The notes below the pieces were generated by a model, which was not told where the DNA came from, did no database searches, and worked only from the letters and a program-made list of their open reading frames with translations. Of a DNA stretch of 64,000 bases, positions 46,989 to 54,832 are shown piece by piece. Source of the stretch: Trueperaceae bacterium (lineage in GTDB: Bacteria; Deinococcota; Deinococci; Deinococcales; Trueperaceae); the NCBI GenBank assembly GCA_023954415.1, contig JAMLIB010000010.1, positions 1-64,000 of the forward strand, read 5' to 3'. Positions within the stretch are counted from its first letter, which is position 1. Each line of letters opens with the position of its first letter. The translations under genes and the position numbers were made by a program.

Positions 46989-47888
46989 CTACCCGACCTT
47001 GCGACCGAAGACGGCGAACCAGGGCTTGAAGCTGGGCTCGAGCTCGACGAGCTTGCGCGCGAGCTCCCCCCTGTCGGCTGGCGGGAGGGCGGAGCGCAGC
47101 TCGGTCAGGTAGTCCCAACCGCGGCGTTCGGAGAGGTCGAGCGCCCGCTCCGCGAACACGCCCTGGTACCAGAGGAGCCGCTCCCAGCCGGCCCTGTTGC
47201 GCGGGTACTCGAAGGCGGCCAGGTCGCCAGCCTCGGCGCTCGTGCCGGCCACCTGCCAGCGCGACCACTCCGTCAGGCGCAGCAAGGCGTTGCGTTGGCC
47301 GGTGGCCCGCAACGCCTGCACGAAGAGGTAGGTGGCGTTCAGCTCGTCGAGCCACTTGAGGCGCGTGCGCAGACCGCTCAGGTTGGCAACGGCATGACCC
47401 CACTCGTGCCCCACCATCAGGTCGATGAACTCGCCGAGCTGCGCCGGCGCGCTCACGCCCGCGCGCGCCGCGGCGAGCATGGCGCCGTCGAACCGCTGCA
47501 GCAGGCGCGGTTGGTGATCTGCCGCCACGATCACGTTCGCCTGCCGGCCGCCGACGGCGGTGCGGGCGAAGGGCAGGCCGTACGGGTAGCGCGCGAGCTT
47601 GTACCAGTCGCGCGAGTCGACGACGAGCAGGGTCACGTCCGCCTCCGATCGCAAAGCGGCGCGGGCCGCCTCATGGAGCGGGCGCAGGAACGCCTGGATC
47701 TGCCCCGCCCGCCGCCGCGCGCCCGCCGAATGGCGGGCCGGCAGCACGTCGTCTCGCAGCGGCCTGAGGTACAAGCCGACCAGAGCGGCCGCCGGGTTGG
47801 CGGGCGCGCTCGCCTGAGCGGCCGGGGGACGCCCGGCGGCCCCGCCGCTCGGCCGCCCGTCCTGCTTGGCTCGTCTGGGGTTGGGCAT
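46989..47888 (-). CDS. Putative zinc metalloprotein with HEWGH motif
   Basis: The protein of 299 residues has no family I can name. Residues 161-165 read HEWGH, an HExxH zinc motif. WLDELNA places Glu182 17 residues later, where gluzincin peptidases carry the third ligand. The N-terminal 35 residues are low-complexity and there is no clear signal peptide, so it may act in the cytoplasm. Start: ATG 47888, 9 bases after a TAGACT -10 box. It is divergent from the YhcB-like gene. Peptidase activity is inferred from the motif only. Confidence 0.65.
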   Translation of the reverse strand: MPNPRRAKQDGRPSGGAAGRPPAAQASAPANPAAALVGLYLRPLRDDVLPARHSAGARRRAGQIQAFLRPLHEAARAALRSEADVTLLVVDSRDWYKLARYPYGLPFARTAVGGRQANVIVAADHQPRLLQRFDGAMLAAARAGVSAPAQLGEFIDLMVGHEWGHAVANLSGLRTRLKWLDELNATYLFVQALRATGQRNALLRLTEWSRWQVAGTSAEAGDLAAFEYPRNRAGWERLLWYQGVFAERALDLSERRGWDYLTELRSALPPADRGELARKLVELEPSFKPWFAVFGRKVG

Positions 47889-47897
47889 GCTGGCCGC

Positions 47898-47903
47898 AGT
47901 CTA
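47898..47903 (-). promoter_or_regulatory. -10 box of the HEWGH gene
   Basis: TAGACT on the minus strand lies 9 bases before ATG 47888. Confidence 0.45.
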
Positions 47904-47926
47904 GGGGAAGTCGGCCTGGGCCTTGC

Positions 47927-47932
47927 TATGCT
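47927..47932 (+). promoter_or_regulatory. -10 box of leaderless yhcB-like gene
   Basis: TATGCT lies 7 bases before ATG 47940. Confidence 0.55.
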
Positions 47933-47939
47933 CGGCGGC

Positions 47940-48299
47940 ATGAGCGCCTGGTTATGGGCCGTGATCGCCTTCCTCGTCGGCATCGGAGCCGGGTGGGGGC
48001 TCTCGACCTACTTGCGCGGCAGGCAGCCGAGCGAGCAGCGGCTACGGCGCCTCCAGGCGGTCCTCGACCGCTTCCAGGGCGAGGTGGCGCAGCACTTCCA
48101 GGAGTCCGGCGAGCTGATCACGCGCCTGCGCACGGACGTGGAGTCGCTCTACCACCACCTCGAGAGCGGGGCCGCCCGGCTCACGACGGAGGACGCCACC
48201 CAGGCGCGCCTGCGTCAGCTCGAGGAGACCGCGGCGACGCAGTCGGGGCCCTGCGCCGCCGACCGGCCCGGCGCAGCCGACCGGCCCGGCGACCGCTAG
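47940..48299 (+). CDS. YhcB/ZapG-like (DUF1043) membrane protein
   Basis: The 119-residue protein has one N-terminal membrane helix (about 4-22, with a GIGAGWGLSTYL glycine pattern) followed by a coiled coil. The block VAQHFQESGELITRLRTDVESLYHHLESGAARL lines up with the conserved HFxxSAELLxxMxxDYRxLYxHM region of E. coli YhcB. YhcB (ZapG) is an inner-membrane protein tied to division and envelope growth. The C-terminus ends with two copies of ADRPG, in a repeat-rich stretch of DNA. ATG 47940 stands 7 bases after TATGCT. The comparison is from memory and needs a profile search. Confidence 0.65.
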   Translation: MSAWLWAVIAFLVGIGAGWGLSTYLRGRQPSEQRLRRLQAVLDRFQGEVAQHFQESGELITRLRTDVESLYHHLESGAARLTTEDATQARLRQLEETAATQSGPCAADRPGAADRPGDR

Positions 48300-48301
48300 C
48301 C

Positions 48302-48361
48302 GCCGAACGCGGCGCGGCGGCCGAACGCGGCCCGAGTGCCGAACGCGGGCGCGCCCGCGTT
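48302..48361. repeat. GCCGAACGCGG direct repeats ending in a 20-bp palindrome
   Basis: Three near-identical copies of GCCGAACGCGG begin near 48303, 48320 and 48339. The last runs into a perfect palindrome (48342-48361, AACGCGGGCG and its complement), which could terminate the yhcB-like transcript. The rest of the 286-base gap up to 48585 holds nothing I recognise except the amidase promoter. Confidence 0.6.
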
Positions 48362-48569
48362 CACCGGTCGCGACCTCGGCGCTCTGGCGCGCCATTGCCG
48401 ACCCCGCGCGCGGCCACGGACGCCAGGGCGGCCGGCGACCCGGCGCTCTGCCGGCGCCGGCCGCTCGTCACGGAATGGTCCGACCAACTCGCGACAGAAG
48501 GCCTGTCGTAAGGCAGGGAAACCCGCTGCAGGGCGAATTTCCTCATGTTTCGACCCCCGGGGTGCGTGA

Positions 48570-48575
48570 TAGACT
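48570..48575 (+). promoter_or_regulatory. -10 box of the amidase gene
   Basis: TAGACT, preceded by TGA as an extended -10, lies 10 bases before GTG 48586. Confidence 0.5.
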
Positions 48576-48585
48576 CCCCGGCGAC

Positions 48586-50145
48586 GTGAAGCGGCTGCTC
48601 CTCATCCTCACCCTGCTGTTGACCTGCGTAACGGCCGCCGCTCAGGAACGGCACAACTACCTTGCGGTCAACGGTACCGTCGTCGACGCCGCCGGCCCCT
48701 ACTACTTCATGAAGCAGGGCGACAGTTCCAACGCCTTCGTGCGGGCCCAGCCCATCGCCGAGGCGATGAAGCTCACGGTCGACTACGTCGCCGACGAGAA
48801 AGTCCTCGTGTTCTCCGACGGGTTCAGGACGGCGCGCTTCAAGGCGACGTCCGACGTCCAGGCCGGCTTGGTCAAGGCGGCCGGCACCGTCGCCCTCTCC
48901 CCTGCCCTGGGTGGTCAGACCACTTTGGCGAGCCCCATGGCCATCCTCGTCGACGGGGTCGCGTACGTCGCCGTCACGCCGCTCGTCACGGCCTTCGAGG
49001 GCGAGAGCACGTGGAACGCCGAGCGCCAGGTGCTCACGATAGACACGGCCGACCGCCTCGGCTACACGCTCGCCCGGGCGCGGACCGGCATCACGGACGG
49101 CGTCTCGCGCGTCGCCATCGACATCCCGGAGAACGCCGACTACCAGGTGGCCGCGGGGGGCAAGGCCCTCGTCATCGTCCTCCCTGGCGCGCGCTCCGAA
49201 GCGTACGAGGTGACGGTCGACGACGCCAACCTGAGCGCGCTCAGCGTCACGAACGAGGCCGGTCGCGTCACGATCGGCGTGCACACCAAGTTCGACCTCG
49301 CAGCGTCGGGCACCGGCTTCCGCGTCGGCATCGTGCCGAAGGCCACCGGCCGCACCCTCTACGTCGACTTCGCCCCGAGCGTGGCCGGCGCGGCCGTGGC
49401 GGCGCTGCAGGCGGTCGCCGCGCCGGCCGAGACACCCGTGCCGGCTTTGCAGACCGTTCCCGAGCAGCGGCAGGTAGTCGTGATAGACGCCGGTCACGGG
49501 GGCCACGACCCGGGCGCGACCGGTTACGCCGTGGAGAAGAACGTGGTGCTCTCCGTGGCCCTGCAACTCAAGCGGCTGCTGGAGGCCGAGGGGGTCGAGG
49601 TCATCCTCACCAGGGGCGACGACACGTTCCTGACCTTGCAGCAGCGCTCGCTCTTCGCCGCTCCGGAGCGCAACCTGTTCGTCTCGATCCACGCGAACTC
49701 CGCCTCCAACGCCTCGGCCGCCGGGATCGAGACCTGGGTGTTCGGCGAGCCGCTCAACCCATCGCTCATTGACAGGGCCATCGAGGAGAACGGCGGCGGC
49801 ACCGAGGGCCAGGCCCTCACGGAGGAGGCGCGCGCCAGCGCCCGCGACCTGGCGGCCGACATCCTGCGCGAGGCCCAGCTCAACTACTCGCTCACCCTGG
49901 CCGAGACCGTGCAGCGCAACCTGATAGACGCGACCGGCGCGCGCGATCGCGGCGTCAGGGCCAACCTCTTCTACGTGATCCGCACCGCCCGCATCCCGGC
50001 CATCCTCGTGGAGCTCGGCTTCGTCAGCAACCCGGAGGAGGGGCGTGACCTCGCCTCCTCGAGCTACCAGGGCAAACTGGCCCAAGCGTTGGCCGACGGC
50101 CTGCTGGAGTTCCTCCACGGCGGCGGCCTGGTCGCGAGGCGCTGA
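48586..50145 (+). CDS. N-acetylmuramoyl-L-alanine amidase (AMIN + Amidase_3)
   Basis: This periplasmic hydrolase splits the bond between muramic acid and the peptide stem. The protein has 519 residues. A signal peptide (KRLLLILTLLLTCVTAAAQ) is followed by a copper-amine-oxidase-N-like domain (about 25-150). An AMIN domain (about 160-262) comes next, then the Amidase_3 domain (about 296-519). The zinc site is DAGHGGHDPG (His), AVEKNVV (Glu) and SIHANS (His), and the catalytic Glu lies in VELGFVSNPEE. An insert of about 50 residues after ETWVFGE, containing the helix EEARASARDLAADIL, is at the place where regulated AmiA/B/C amidases carry a blocking helix. Start: GTG 48586. Confidence 0.93.
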   Translation: MKRLLLILTLLLTCVTAAAQERHNYLAVNGTVVDAAGPYYFMKQGDSSNAFVRAQPIAEAMKLTVDYVADEKVLVFSDGFRTARFKATSDVQAGLVKAAGTVALSPALGGQTTLASPMAILVDGVAYVAVTPLVTAFEGESTWNAERQVLTIDTADRLGYTLARARTGITDGVSRVAIDIPENADYQVAAGGKALVIVLPGARSEAYEVTVDDANLSALSVTNEAGRVTIGVHTKFDLAASGTGFRVGIVPKATGRTLYVDFAPSVAGAAVAALQAVAAPAETPVPALQTVPEQRQVVVIDAGHGGHDPGATGYAVEKNVVLSVALQLKRLLEAEGVEVILTRGDDTFLTLQQRSLFAAPERNLFVSIHANSASNASAAGIETWVFGEPLNPSLIDRAIEENGGGTEGQALTEEARASARDLAADILREAQLNYSLTLAETVQRNLIDATGARDRGVRANLFYVIRTARIPAILVELGFVSNPEEGRDLASSSYQGKLAQALADGLLEFLHGGGLVARR

Positions 50146-50183
50146 GTGCGCCAGGGCTCAAGAACGGCCATTGGGGAGCGGTG

Positions 50184-50189
50184 TAGCAT
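50184..50189 (+). promoter_or_regulatory. -10 box of the NUDIX gene
   Basis: TAGCAT lies 8 bases before ATG 50198. Confidence 0.5.
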
Positions 50190-50197
50190 GTTGGGGC

Positions 50198-50650
50198 ATG
50201 TCACGCCGCCACCCCGATCGACCCTCTAGAGCGCGCGACGCGGACGCCTCGACGGTCGCGGGCGCGGGCGGTGTGGTCTTCGGACCCGGCGGGAAGGTAC
50301 TCCTCCTGAGGCATGGTAGCGGCCATTGGGTGTTCCCGAAGGGGCACGTCGAGCAGGGCGAGACGCAACTGCAAGCCGCACTCAGGGAGGTAGCCGAGGA
50401 GGCCGGCGTGCGCGCGCGCTGCGACCACCCGAAGCGCACCTGGACGACCTACTACCGCAACCCGCGGGGCGTGCACCGCCTCATAACCTGGTACCGCTGC
50501 GAGGCGGAGGACACGTCGACCAACGTCACGGAGGAAGCGTTCGTGGCGGGGGGCTTCTACCCGCCCGCGGAAGCGTTCGAGCTCCTGACGCACCGGACCG
50601 ACCGCGACCTCCTCAGGCGCGTCCTGAACGAGGGGGAGCGAAGCGCGTGA
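50198..50650 (+). CDS. NUDIX hydrolase
   Basis: The protein of 150 residues hydrolyses a nucleoside diphosphate linked to an unknown group. The NUDIX box is complete: GHVEQGETQLQAALREVAEEAGV near residues 50-72, here given as GHVEQGETQLQA and ALREVAEEAGV. VLLLRHGSGHWVFPKGH before it resembles the Ap4A/diphosphoinositol-type subgroup, but the substrate is a guess. Its stop codon overlaps the next gene's GTG (GTGA), indicating coupled expression. Confidence 0.92.
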   Translation: MSRRHPDRPSRARDADASTVAGAGGVVFGPGGKVLLLRHGSGHWVFPKGHVEQGETQLQAALREVAEEAGVRARCDHPKRTWTTYYRNPRGVHRLITWYRCEAEDTSTNVTEEAFVAGGFYPPAEAFELLTHRTDRDLLRRVLNEGERSA

Positions 50651-51807
50651 ACGAGACGGGCGGCAACGGTCGCAGCTCCCAGCCGCGCCAGACCCGGCCG
50701 GCGCAAGGCGAGCAGGCTACGTTGGGGCTGACCGGCCCGAACGCGAGCCGCTCCCGGGACGTCAGTGCCGGCACCGGGGCGGGCGCCCAAGGGATGCTCG
50801 GCGACACGGGTGAGCACAGCGCCGAGTGGCTCCTCGAGAACCTGCGCGCCATCCGGCACTCGGGCACGCTCGCGTTGGCGGACGGCAGCGGCACCACGCT
50901 CCTCCTCCTCGCCCGCGGCCAGGTGGAGGCGAGCTTCAAGCTCGGGCCGTACGCGCGCCTCGATGCGCCGGAGCAGCGCTTCCACTTGCACACGCACGAA
51001 CCGTCGGTGACCCCTCAGCTGCCGCCGCGCTTCCCCGCCAGCAAGTCGCCGCTCCTGCGCGCACTGCCGCGCCTGGCCCCGCCCCAGCGGCTGACCCCGG
51101 GCGCCATCGACCTACCCGACCTGCTCGAACGCCTGCACGAGGCCCGTTTCGATGGCTGCCTCAGCTACGCGACCGAGCGCGAACGCTCCGTGGCCCTGCT
51201 CGTCGGCGGCGGCGTGAGGGCGGCCGTGCACGAGGTGGGCGGCGCGCTTCACGACCGGGCGGAGGCGATGCGGGCGCTCCAGAAGGCCGGCCAGGCACGC
51301 GCCAAGGGCCTTCTCGAGCTCGACGCATTGGAGCCCGCCGTCGTCCTGCCGCTCGCGGCGCTCGCCCTCGGCAGGAGCGCGCCGGCCGACGGCCCGGCGT
51401 TCACGGGCCTCGAGGTCTTCGGCTCGGGCTTCCGGTACTACAAGCAGGGCCAGCCGTTCCTCGAGGTCCTCGCGACAACCGAGGGTCCGACGCGCCGGTA
51501 CGCCCTGCCTGAGCAGGCCGTCGAGCGCGCGCCCCAACTCGAGCTCCCGGACGAGCCGCCGGGCTGGGAGGACCGCCGTTTCGCCCTCACGTTGCGGGGC
51601 CGCGACGCGCTCAACCCGATGACCGCCCTGCACATGAGCTTCCGTTCCGAGCACGGCGCCGAAGGTCAACGCCTCCTCGAAGGGCTCGGCAAGGGCGAGA
51701 CCCTCGGCCGCACCGCCGACGCGCTCGGCCTGGAGCTGGGCGACATGCGACTGTGGCTCGAGCGGCTTGAGGGTTCCGGCATGCTGCGCGAGGTGGCGGT
51801 CCGCTGA
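50647..51807 (+). CDS. Protein of unknown function with two PATAN-like modules
   Basis: The protein has 386 residues. After a low-complexity start (1-55) there are two similar beta-rich modules: LLENLRAIRHSGTLALADG..LLLARGQVEASF near 60-98 and LLERLHEARFDGCLSYATE..ALLVGGGVRAAV near 160-197. Both follow the pattern of DUF4388/PATAN domains (helix, SGxL strand, GxxxxA strand). The C-terminus has a helical LGRTADALGLELGDMRLWLERLEGSGML stretch that looks like a winged helix. GTG 50647 overlaps the NUDIX stop codon and follows GGGGGAG. The function is unknown; the similarity to the PATAN protein at 40329 is by eye. Confidence 0.6.
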   Translation: MNETGGNGRSSQPRQTRPAQGEQATLGLTGPNASRSRDVSAGTGAGAQGMLGDTGEHSAEWLLENLRAIRHSGTLALADGSGTTLLLLARGQVEASFKLGPYARLDAPEQRFHLHTHEPSVTPQLPPRFPASKSPLLRALPRLAPPQRLTPGAIDLPDLLERLHEARFDGCLSYATERERSVALLVGGGVRAAVHEVGGALHDRAEAMRALQKAGQARAKGLLELDALEPAVVLPLAALALGRSAPADGPAFTGLEVFGSGFRYYKQGQPFLEVLATTEGPTRRYALPEQAVERAPQLELPDEPPGWEDRRFALTLRGRDALNPMTALHMSFRSEHGAEGQRLLEGLGKGETLGRTADALGLELGDMRLWLERLEGSGMLREVAVR

Positions 51808-51983
51808 GCCTGCCGAGCGCCCGACTCGTCGGCCGCGGCTAGCGGCGGCGCTCTAGCCTGCCCGGCGCGCGTCCAGCCCGCCGCCGAGCAGGGCAAGACG
51901 CGCGTGAGAAGGGCGTCGGCGCCTCGAGCCGTTTCTTGACGTATCCTAGTCGGGCTTTGAACGAGCCCAAGGAGTACGTCACC

Positions 51984-53510
51984 GTGGTCGAGCGCACCGA
52001 CGAGGTCTCGCTACGCGATCTCTACCTCATCTTCCGTCGCGGCTTCCGGCTGATCGCGGCGGTCGCACTGGTGGCGGCCGGCGCGGCGTTCGCGTACCTC
52101 TCGACCAAGCCCGGGTCCTACGTTGCCAGCGCCACTGTCCAGGTCACGGCCCCGCAGCCGACCACGTCAGGGGAACTGGCGAGCCTGGTCCCCCAGGTGG
52201 GCATGGGCATGCAGTCGTACACGTCGTTGGCGATGTCGAACGCGGTACTGGCCGAGGCGCTAGAGGAAGCCGCGGCCGCACGCGCGCGGCGGGAGGCAGG
52301 CGGGGACCAGGGTGCCGAGGAGGAGACGGCGGGGGCAGTGACCGCTGGAGCAGCGGCGGCGGCGCAGGCCACCACGACGCAAGCCACCCCGACGCAGACC
52401 GACGGCCCGCCCACCCAGACGACCGACACGGAAGCGCTGAAGCGGTTGCTACAGAGCCTCAAGCTCACTGCCATCGACACGTCCAACCAGTCGCGTGGGC
52501 AGCTCACCATCCAGCACATGGCCACGGCCGACAGCTCGGCGCAAGCCGCCGACCTCGCCAACGGCTGGGCCCAGGCGGGCGCGCGGGCGGCGACCGAGGC
52601 GATGCGCGGCGCCGTCGACGTCGCGGTCACAGCGGCCACGCGGGAGCTGGCGGCGCGGGAAACTGCGCTCGCCGTCGCCAGGGACGCCTGGACGGCCTTC
52701 CTGAAGGACGACGCCAGGCCGGCGCTGCAGAGCCAGCTGGCGCAGCTGGCCACCCAGCAGGCGGCCGCACGCTCGCGCCTCGCCGAGTTGGACACCCTGA
52801 TCGTGTCGAACGGAGCGAGGCAGGCGCTCCTCTCGGCCGCCGCCGCGGCGCGCACGGAGGCGTCACCCGAACCGTTGGATGCGCAGGTCAGGACGCTGGT
52901 CGACGCGGGCGTGCTGGACGCCGCCACGGCCGCCGGCTTCGCGGCCGCCATCGCCCAACTCCCGGCGGGCGTGGCCACGGGGGACCATAGCGTCCTCGCG
53001 CTCGTCAGCCGCGCGCGCCTCGAGTCGCTGGCGGCGGACCTGGCCGGCCAGGTGGCCGAGCGCGACCAGCTGCAGAACGACTCCGACAGGGCCGAGAGGG
53101 AGGCGACGGTGCTGCGTGAACGCCTCGCCGACCTGGAGCTGCGCGCCGCGACCCCGCAAGACGCCTTGCGGAACGCGACGGCCGCGTACGACCGCGTTGC
53201 CGCCGTCATGCCGCTTCTCACCCTCCAGCAGGGCATGGTCGATGACGCCGCGCGCGTGATCATCGGCGCATCGCAACCGTTGGAGCCCAAGCCCAGGAAC
53301 CGCCTAACGATCACCGTGGCCGCCTTCCTCGTCGGCGGGCTGCTCGCCACGCTCTTCGTGTTCCTGCGGGCGGCCGTGGCGGAGCCGGCGGCACCCCCCC
53401 GCGCGCGCGTCGCGGCCACGGGCGGCGGCAACCCCTTCAGCAGTCAGGTGCCTACCGCTACGGGCATGCGCGACTCGCAACCGCACCGGTCTCGACACCA
53501 GGAGGGTTAG
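51984..53510 (+). CDS. wzz: Wzz/chain-length-determinant family polysaccharide protein
   Basis: The protein has 508 residues. It shows the Wzz layout: DEVSLRDLYLIFRRGF at the N-terminus, TM1 (about 18-37), a large periplasmic region of Ala-rich helices (about 40-450) and TM2 (about 460-480, LTITVAAFLVGGLLATLFVFL). No cytoplasmic tyrosine kinase domain follows. It should set the length of the surface polysaccharide. Start: GTG 51984, 9 bases after AAGGAG; an upstream TTG at 51957 is possible. It heads the operon with the dTDP-rhamnose genes, 7 bases before the next gene. Confidence 0.85.
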   Translation: MVERTDEVSLRDLYLIFRRGFRLIAAVALVAAGAAFAYLSTKPGSYVASATVQVTAPQPTTSGELASLVPQVGMGMQSYTSLAMSNAVLAEALEEAAAARARREAGGDQGAEEETAGAVTAGAAAAAQATTTQATPTQTDGPPTQTTDTEALKRLLQSLKLTAIDTSNQSRGQLTIQHMATADSSAQAADLANGWAQAGARAATEAMRGAVDVAVTAATRELAARETALAVARDAWTAFLKDDARPALQSQLAQLATQQAAARSRLAELDTLIVSNGARQALLSAAAAARTEASPEPLDAQVRTLVDAGVLDAATAAGFAAAIAQLPAGVATGDHSVLALVSRARLESLAADLAGQVAERDQLQNDSDRAEREATVLRERLADLELRAATPQDALRNATAAYDRVAAVMPLLTLQQGMVDDAARVIIGASQPLEPKPRNRLTITVAAFLVGGLLATLFVFLRAAVAEPAAPPRARVAATGGGNPFSSQVPTATGMRDSQPHRSRHQEG

Positions 53511-53517
53511 GGAGATC

Positions 53518-54273
53518 GTGTCGCCTTCTCTGCAAGCCAGCGATCTGTTATTGACCGGTGGAAGCGGAAGACTTGGGCGGGAACTCATCGCCCTCCTGCC
53601 GGGCGCCCTCGCACCGAATTCACGCGAGCTGGACGTGACGGACGCAGACCAGACCGTACGGGTGATCGCATCTTCCAGACCGAGCGTCGTCGTCCACTGC
53701 GCCGGGTACACCGACGTCCGCGGCGCCGAGACCGCACGCGAGCGATGCTGGCTGGTAAACGTAGTGGGTACGCGCAACGTTGCGCGTGCGGCGAGGGAGA
53801 CCGGCGCGCAATTAGTGCATATCTCCACGGACTACGTGTTCTACGGGGACCGTGGCGGCTACCGCGAGGGTGACGTGCCCGGGCCCGTGCGCAACTACTA
53901 CTCGCTGACGAAGCTCGTGGCCGAGGAAGCAGTAAGGGCACTGCGCGGCTCCCTCGTCGTGCGTACGAGCTTCAGACCCCGCGTGTGGCCGTATCCAACG
54001 GCCTTCGACGACCTCTACACGTCTCAGGACTACGTCGACGTGATAGCCCCGCTACTTGTCGAGTTGATCATGCATCTAGGCCAGATCGAGGACGACACCC
54101 TCCACCTCGCCACCGAGCGCAAGAGCGTGTACGAGTTGGCTGTGCGTAGGGCTCCCGAGGTACGTCGTGCGAGCAGGGTGGAGGCAGGCGTGCCTCTACC
54201 GCATGACGTCTCACTCGACGTGACGCGCTTTTGTCAGCTACGCGCTCAATGGCGTCAACGGGAAGGCAACTAA
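53518..54273 (+). CDS. rfbD: dTDP-4-dehydrorhamnose reductase-like protein
   Basis: The extended SDR protein of 251 residues carries the cofactor motif TGGSGRLGREL, the STDYVFYG motif (STDYVFDG in RfbD) and YxxxK as YYSLTK. RfbD reduces dTDP-4-keto-L-rhamnose to dTDP-L-rhamnose. The rfbC, rfbB and rfbA genes directly after it make this role likely. The protein is about 40 residues shorter than typical RfbD and its C-terminal substrate region is less similar, so another keto-sugar is possible. Start: GTG 53518 behind GGGAG. GC content is visibly lower from here on. Confidence 0.75.
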   Translation: MSPSLQASDLLLTGGSGRLGRELIALLPGALAPNSRELDVTDADQTVRVIASSRPSVVVHCAGYTDVRGAETARERCWLVNVVGTRNVARAARETGAQLVHISTDYVFYGDRGGYREGDVPGPVRNYYSLTKLVAEEAVRALRGSLVVRTSFRPRVWPYPTAFDDLYTSQDYVDVIAPLLVELIMHLGQIEDDTLHLATERKSVYELAVRRAPEVRRASRVEAGVPLPHDVSLDVTRFCQLRAQWRQREGN

Positions 54274-54277
54274 CGTT

Positions 54278-54832
54278 TTGAACGTAACCTCTCTAGCAAT
54301 CCCGGATGTCAAGCTCTTGACCCCTTCCGTGAAGCCGGACTCGCGCGGCTTCTTCCTCGAGCGGTGGAACGAGGCGACATTCAGGGAGGCAGGACTGCCG
54401 CTGCGGTTCGTGCAGGACAATCACTCGCGCTCCACGCACGGGGTTTTGCGCGGTCTGCACTTCCAGGCTGGTATGCATGCGCAAGGCAAGCTCGTAGGTG
54501 TGGCTCGCGGGGGCATACTGGACGTGGCGGTCGATCTGCGGCGCGGGTCGGCTACCTTCGGCAGCTGGGTAAGCGCCGTGCTTGACGATGTCAACTTGCA
54601 GCAACTATGGGTGCCGGCCGGGTTCGCCCACGGTTTCCTGGTACTCTCGGAGGTGGCCGACGTGCTGTACAAGACCGACTACCCGTACACGCCCGAGGCG
54701 GATGGGGGCGTGCGCTGGGATGATCCCGACATCGGTGTCGACTGGGGCGTCGCGGGTCCGGTTCTCTCGGCTAAGGACGCCAAGCTACCGTTCCTCACCG
54801 ACCTAGAATCGTTCCCGGAAGGGCGCCGATGA
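54278..54832 (+). CDS. rfbC: dTDP-4-dehydrorhamnose 3,5-epimerase
   Basis: RfbC epimerises dTDP-4-keto-6-deoxyglucose at C3 and C5. The protein has 184 residues. DSRGFFLERWN, the signature QDNHSRSTHGVLRGLHFQ with the catalytic His, and YKTDYPYTPEADGGVRWDDP with the catalytic Tyr are all present. The start is TTG 54278, with GGAAGG about 13 bases upstream; no better start was found. The end overlaps rfbB by four bases (ATGA). Confidence 0.95.
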   Translation: MNVTSLAIPDVKLLTPSVKPDSRGFFLERWNEATFREAGLPLRFVQDNHSRSTHGVLRGLHFQAGMHAQGKLVGVARGGILDVAVDLRRGSATFGSWVSAVLDDVNLQQLWVPAGFAHGFLVLSEVADVLYKTDYPYTPEADGGVRWDDPDIGVDWGVAGPVLSAKDAKLPFLTDLESFPEGRR

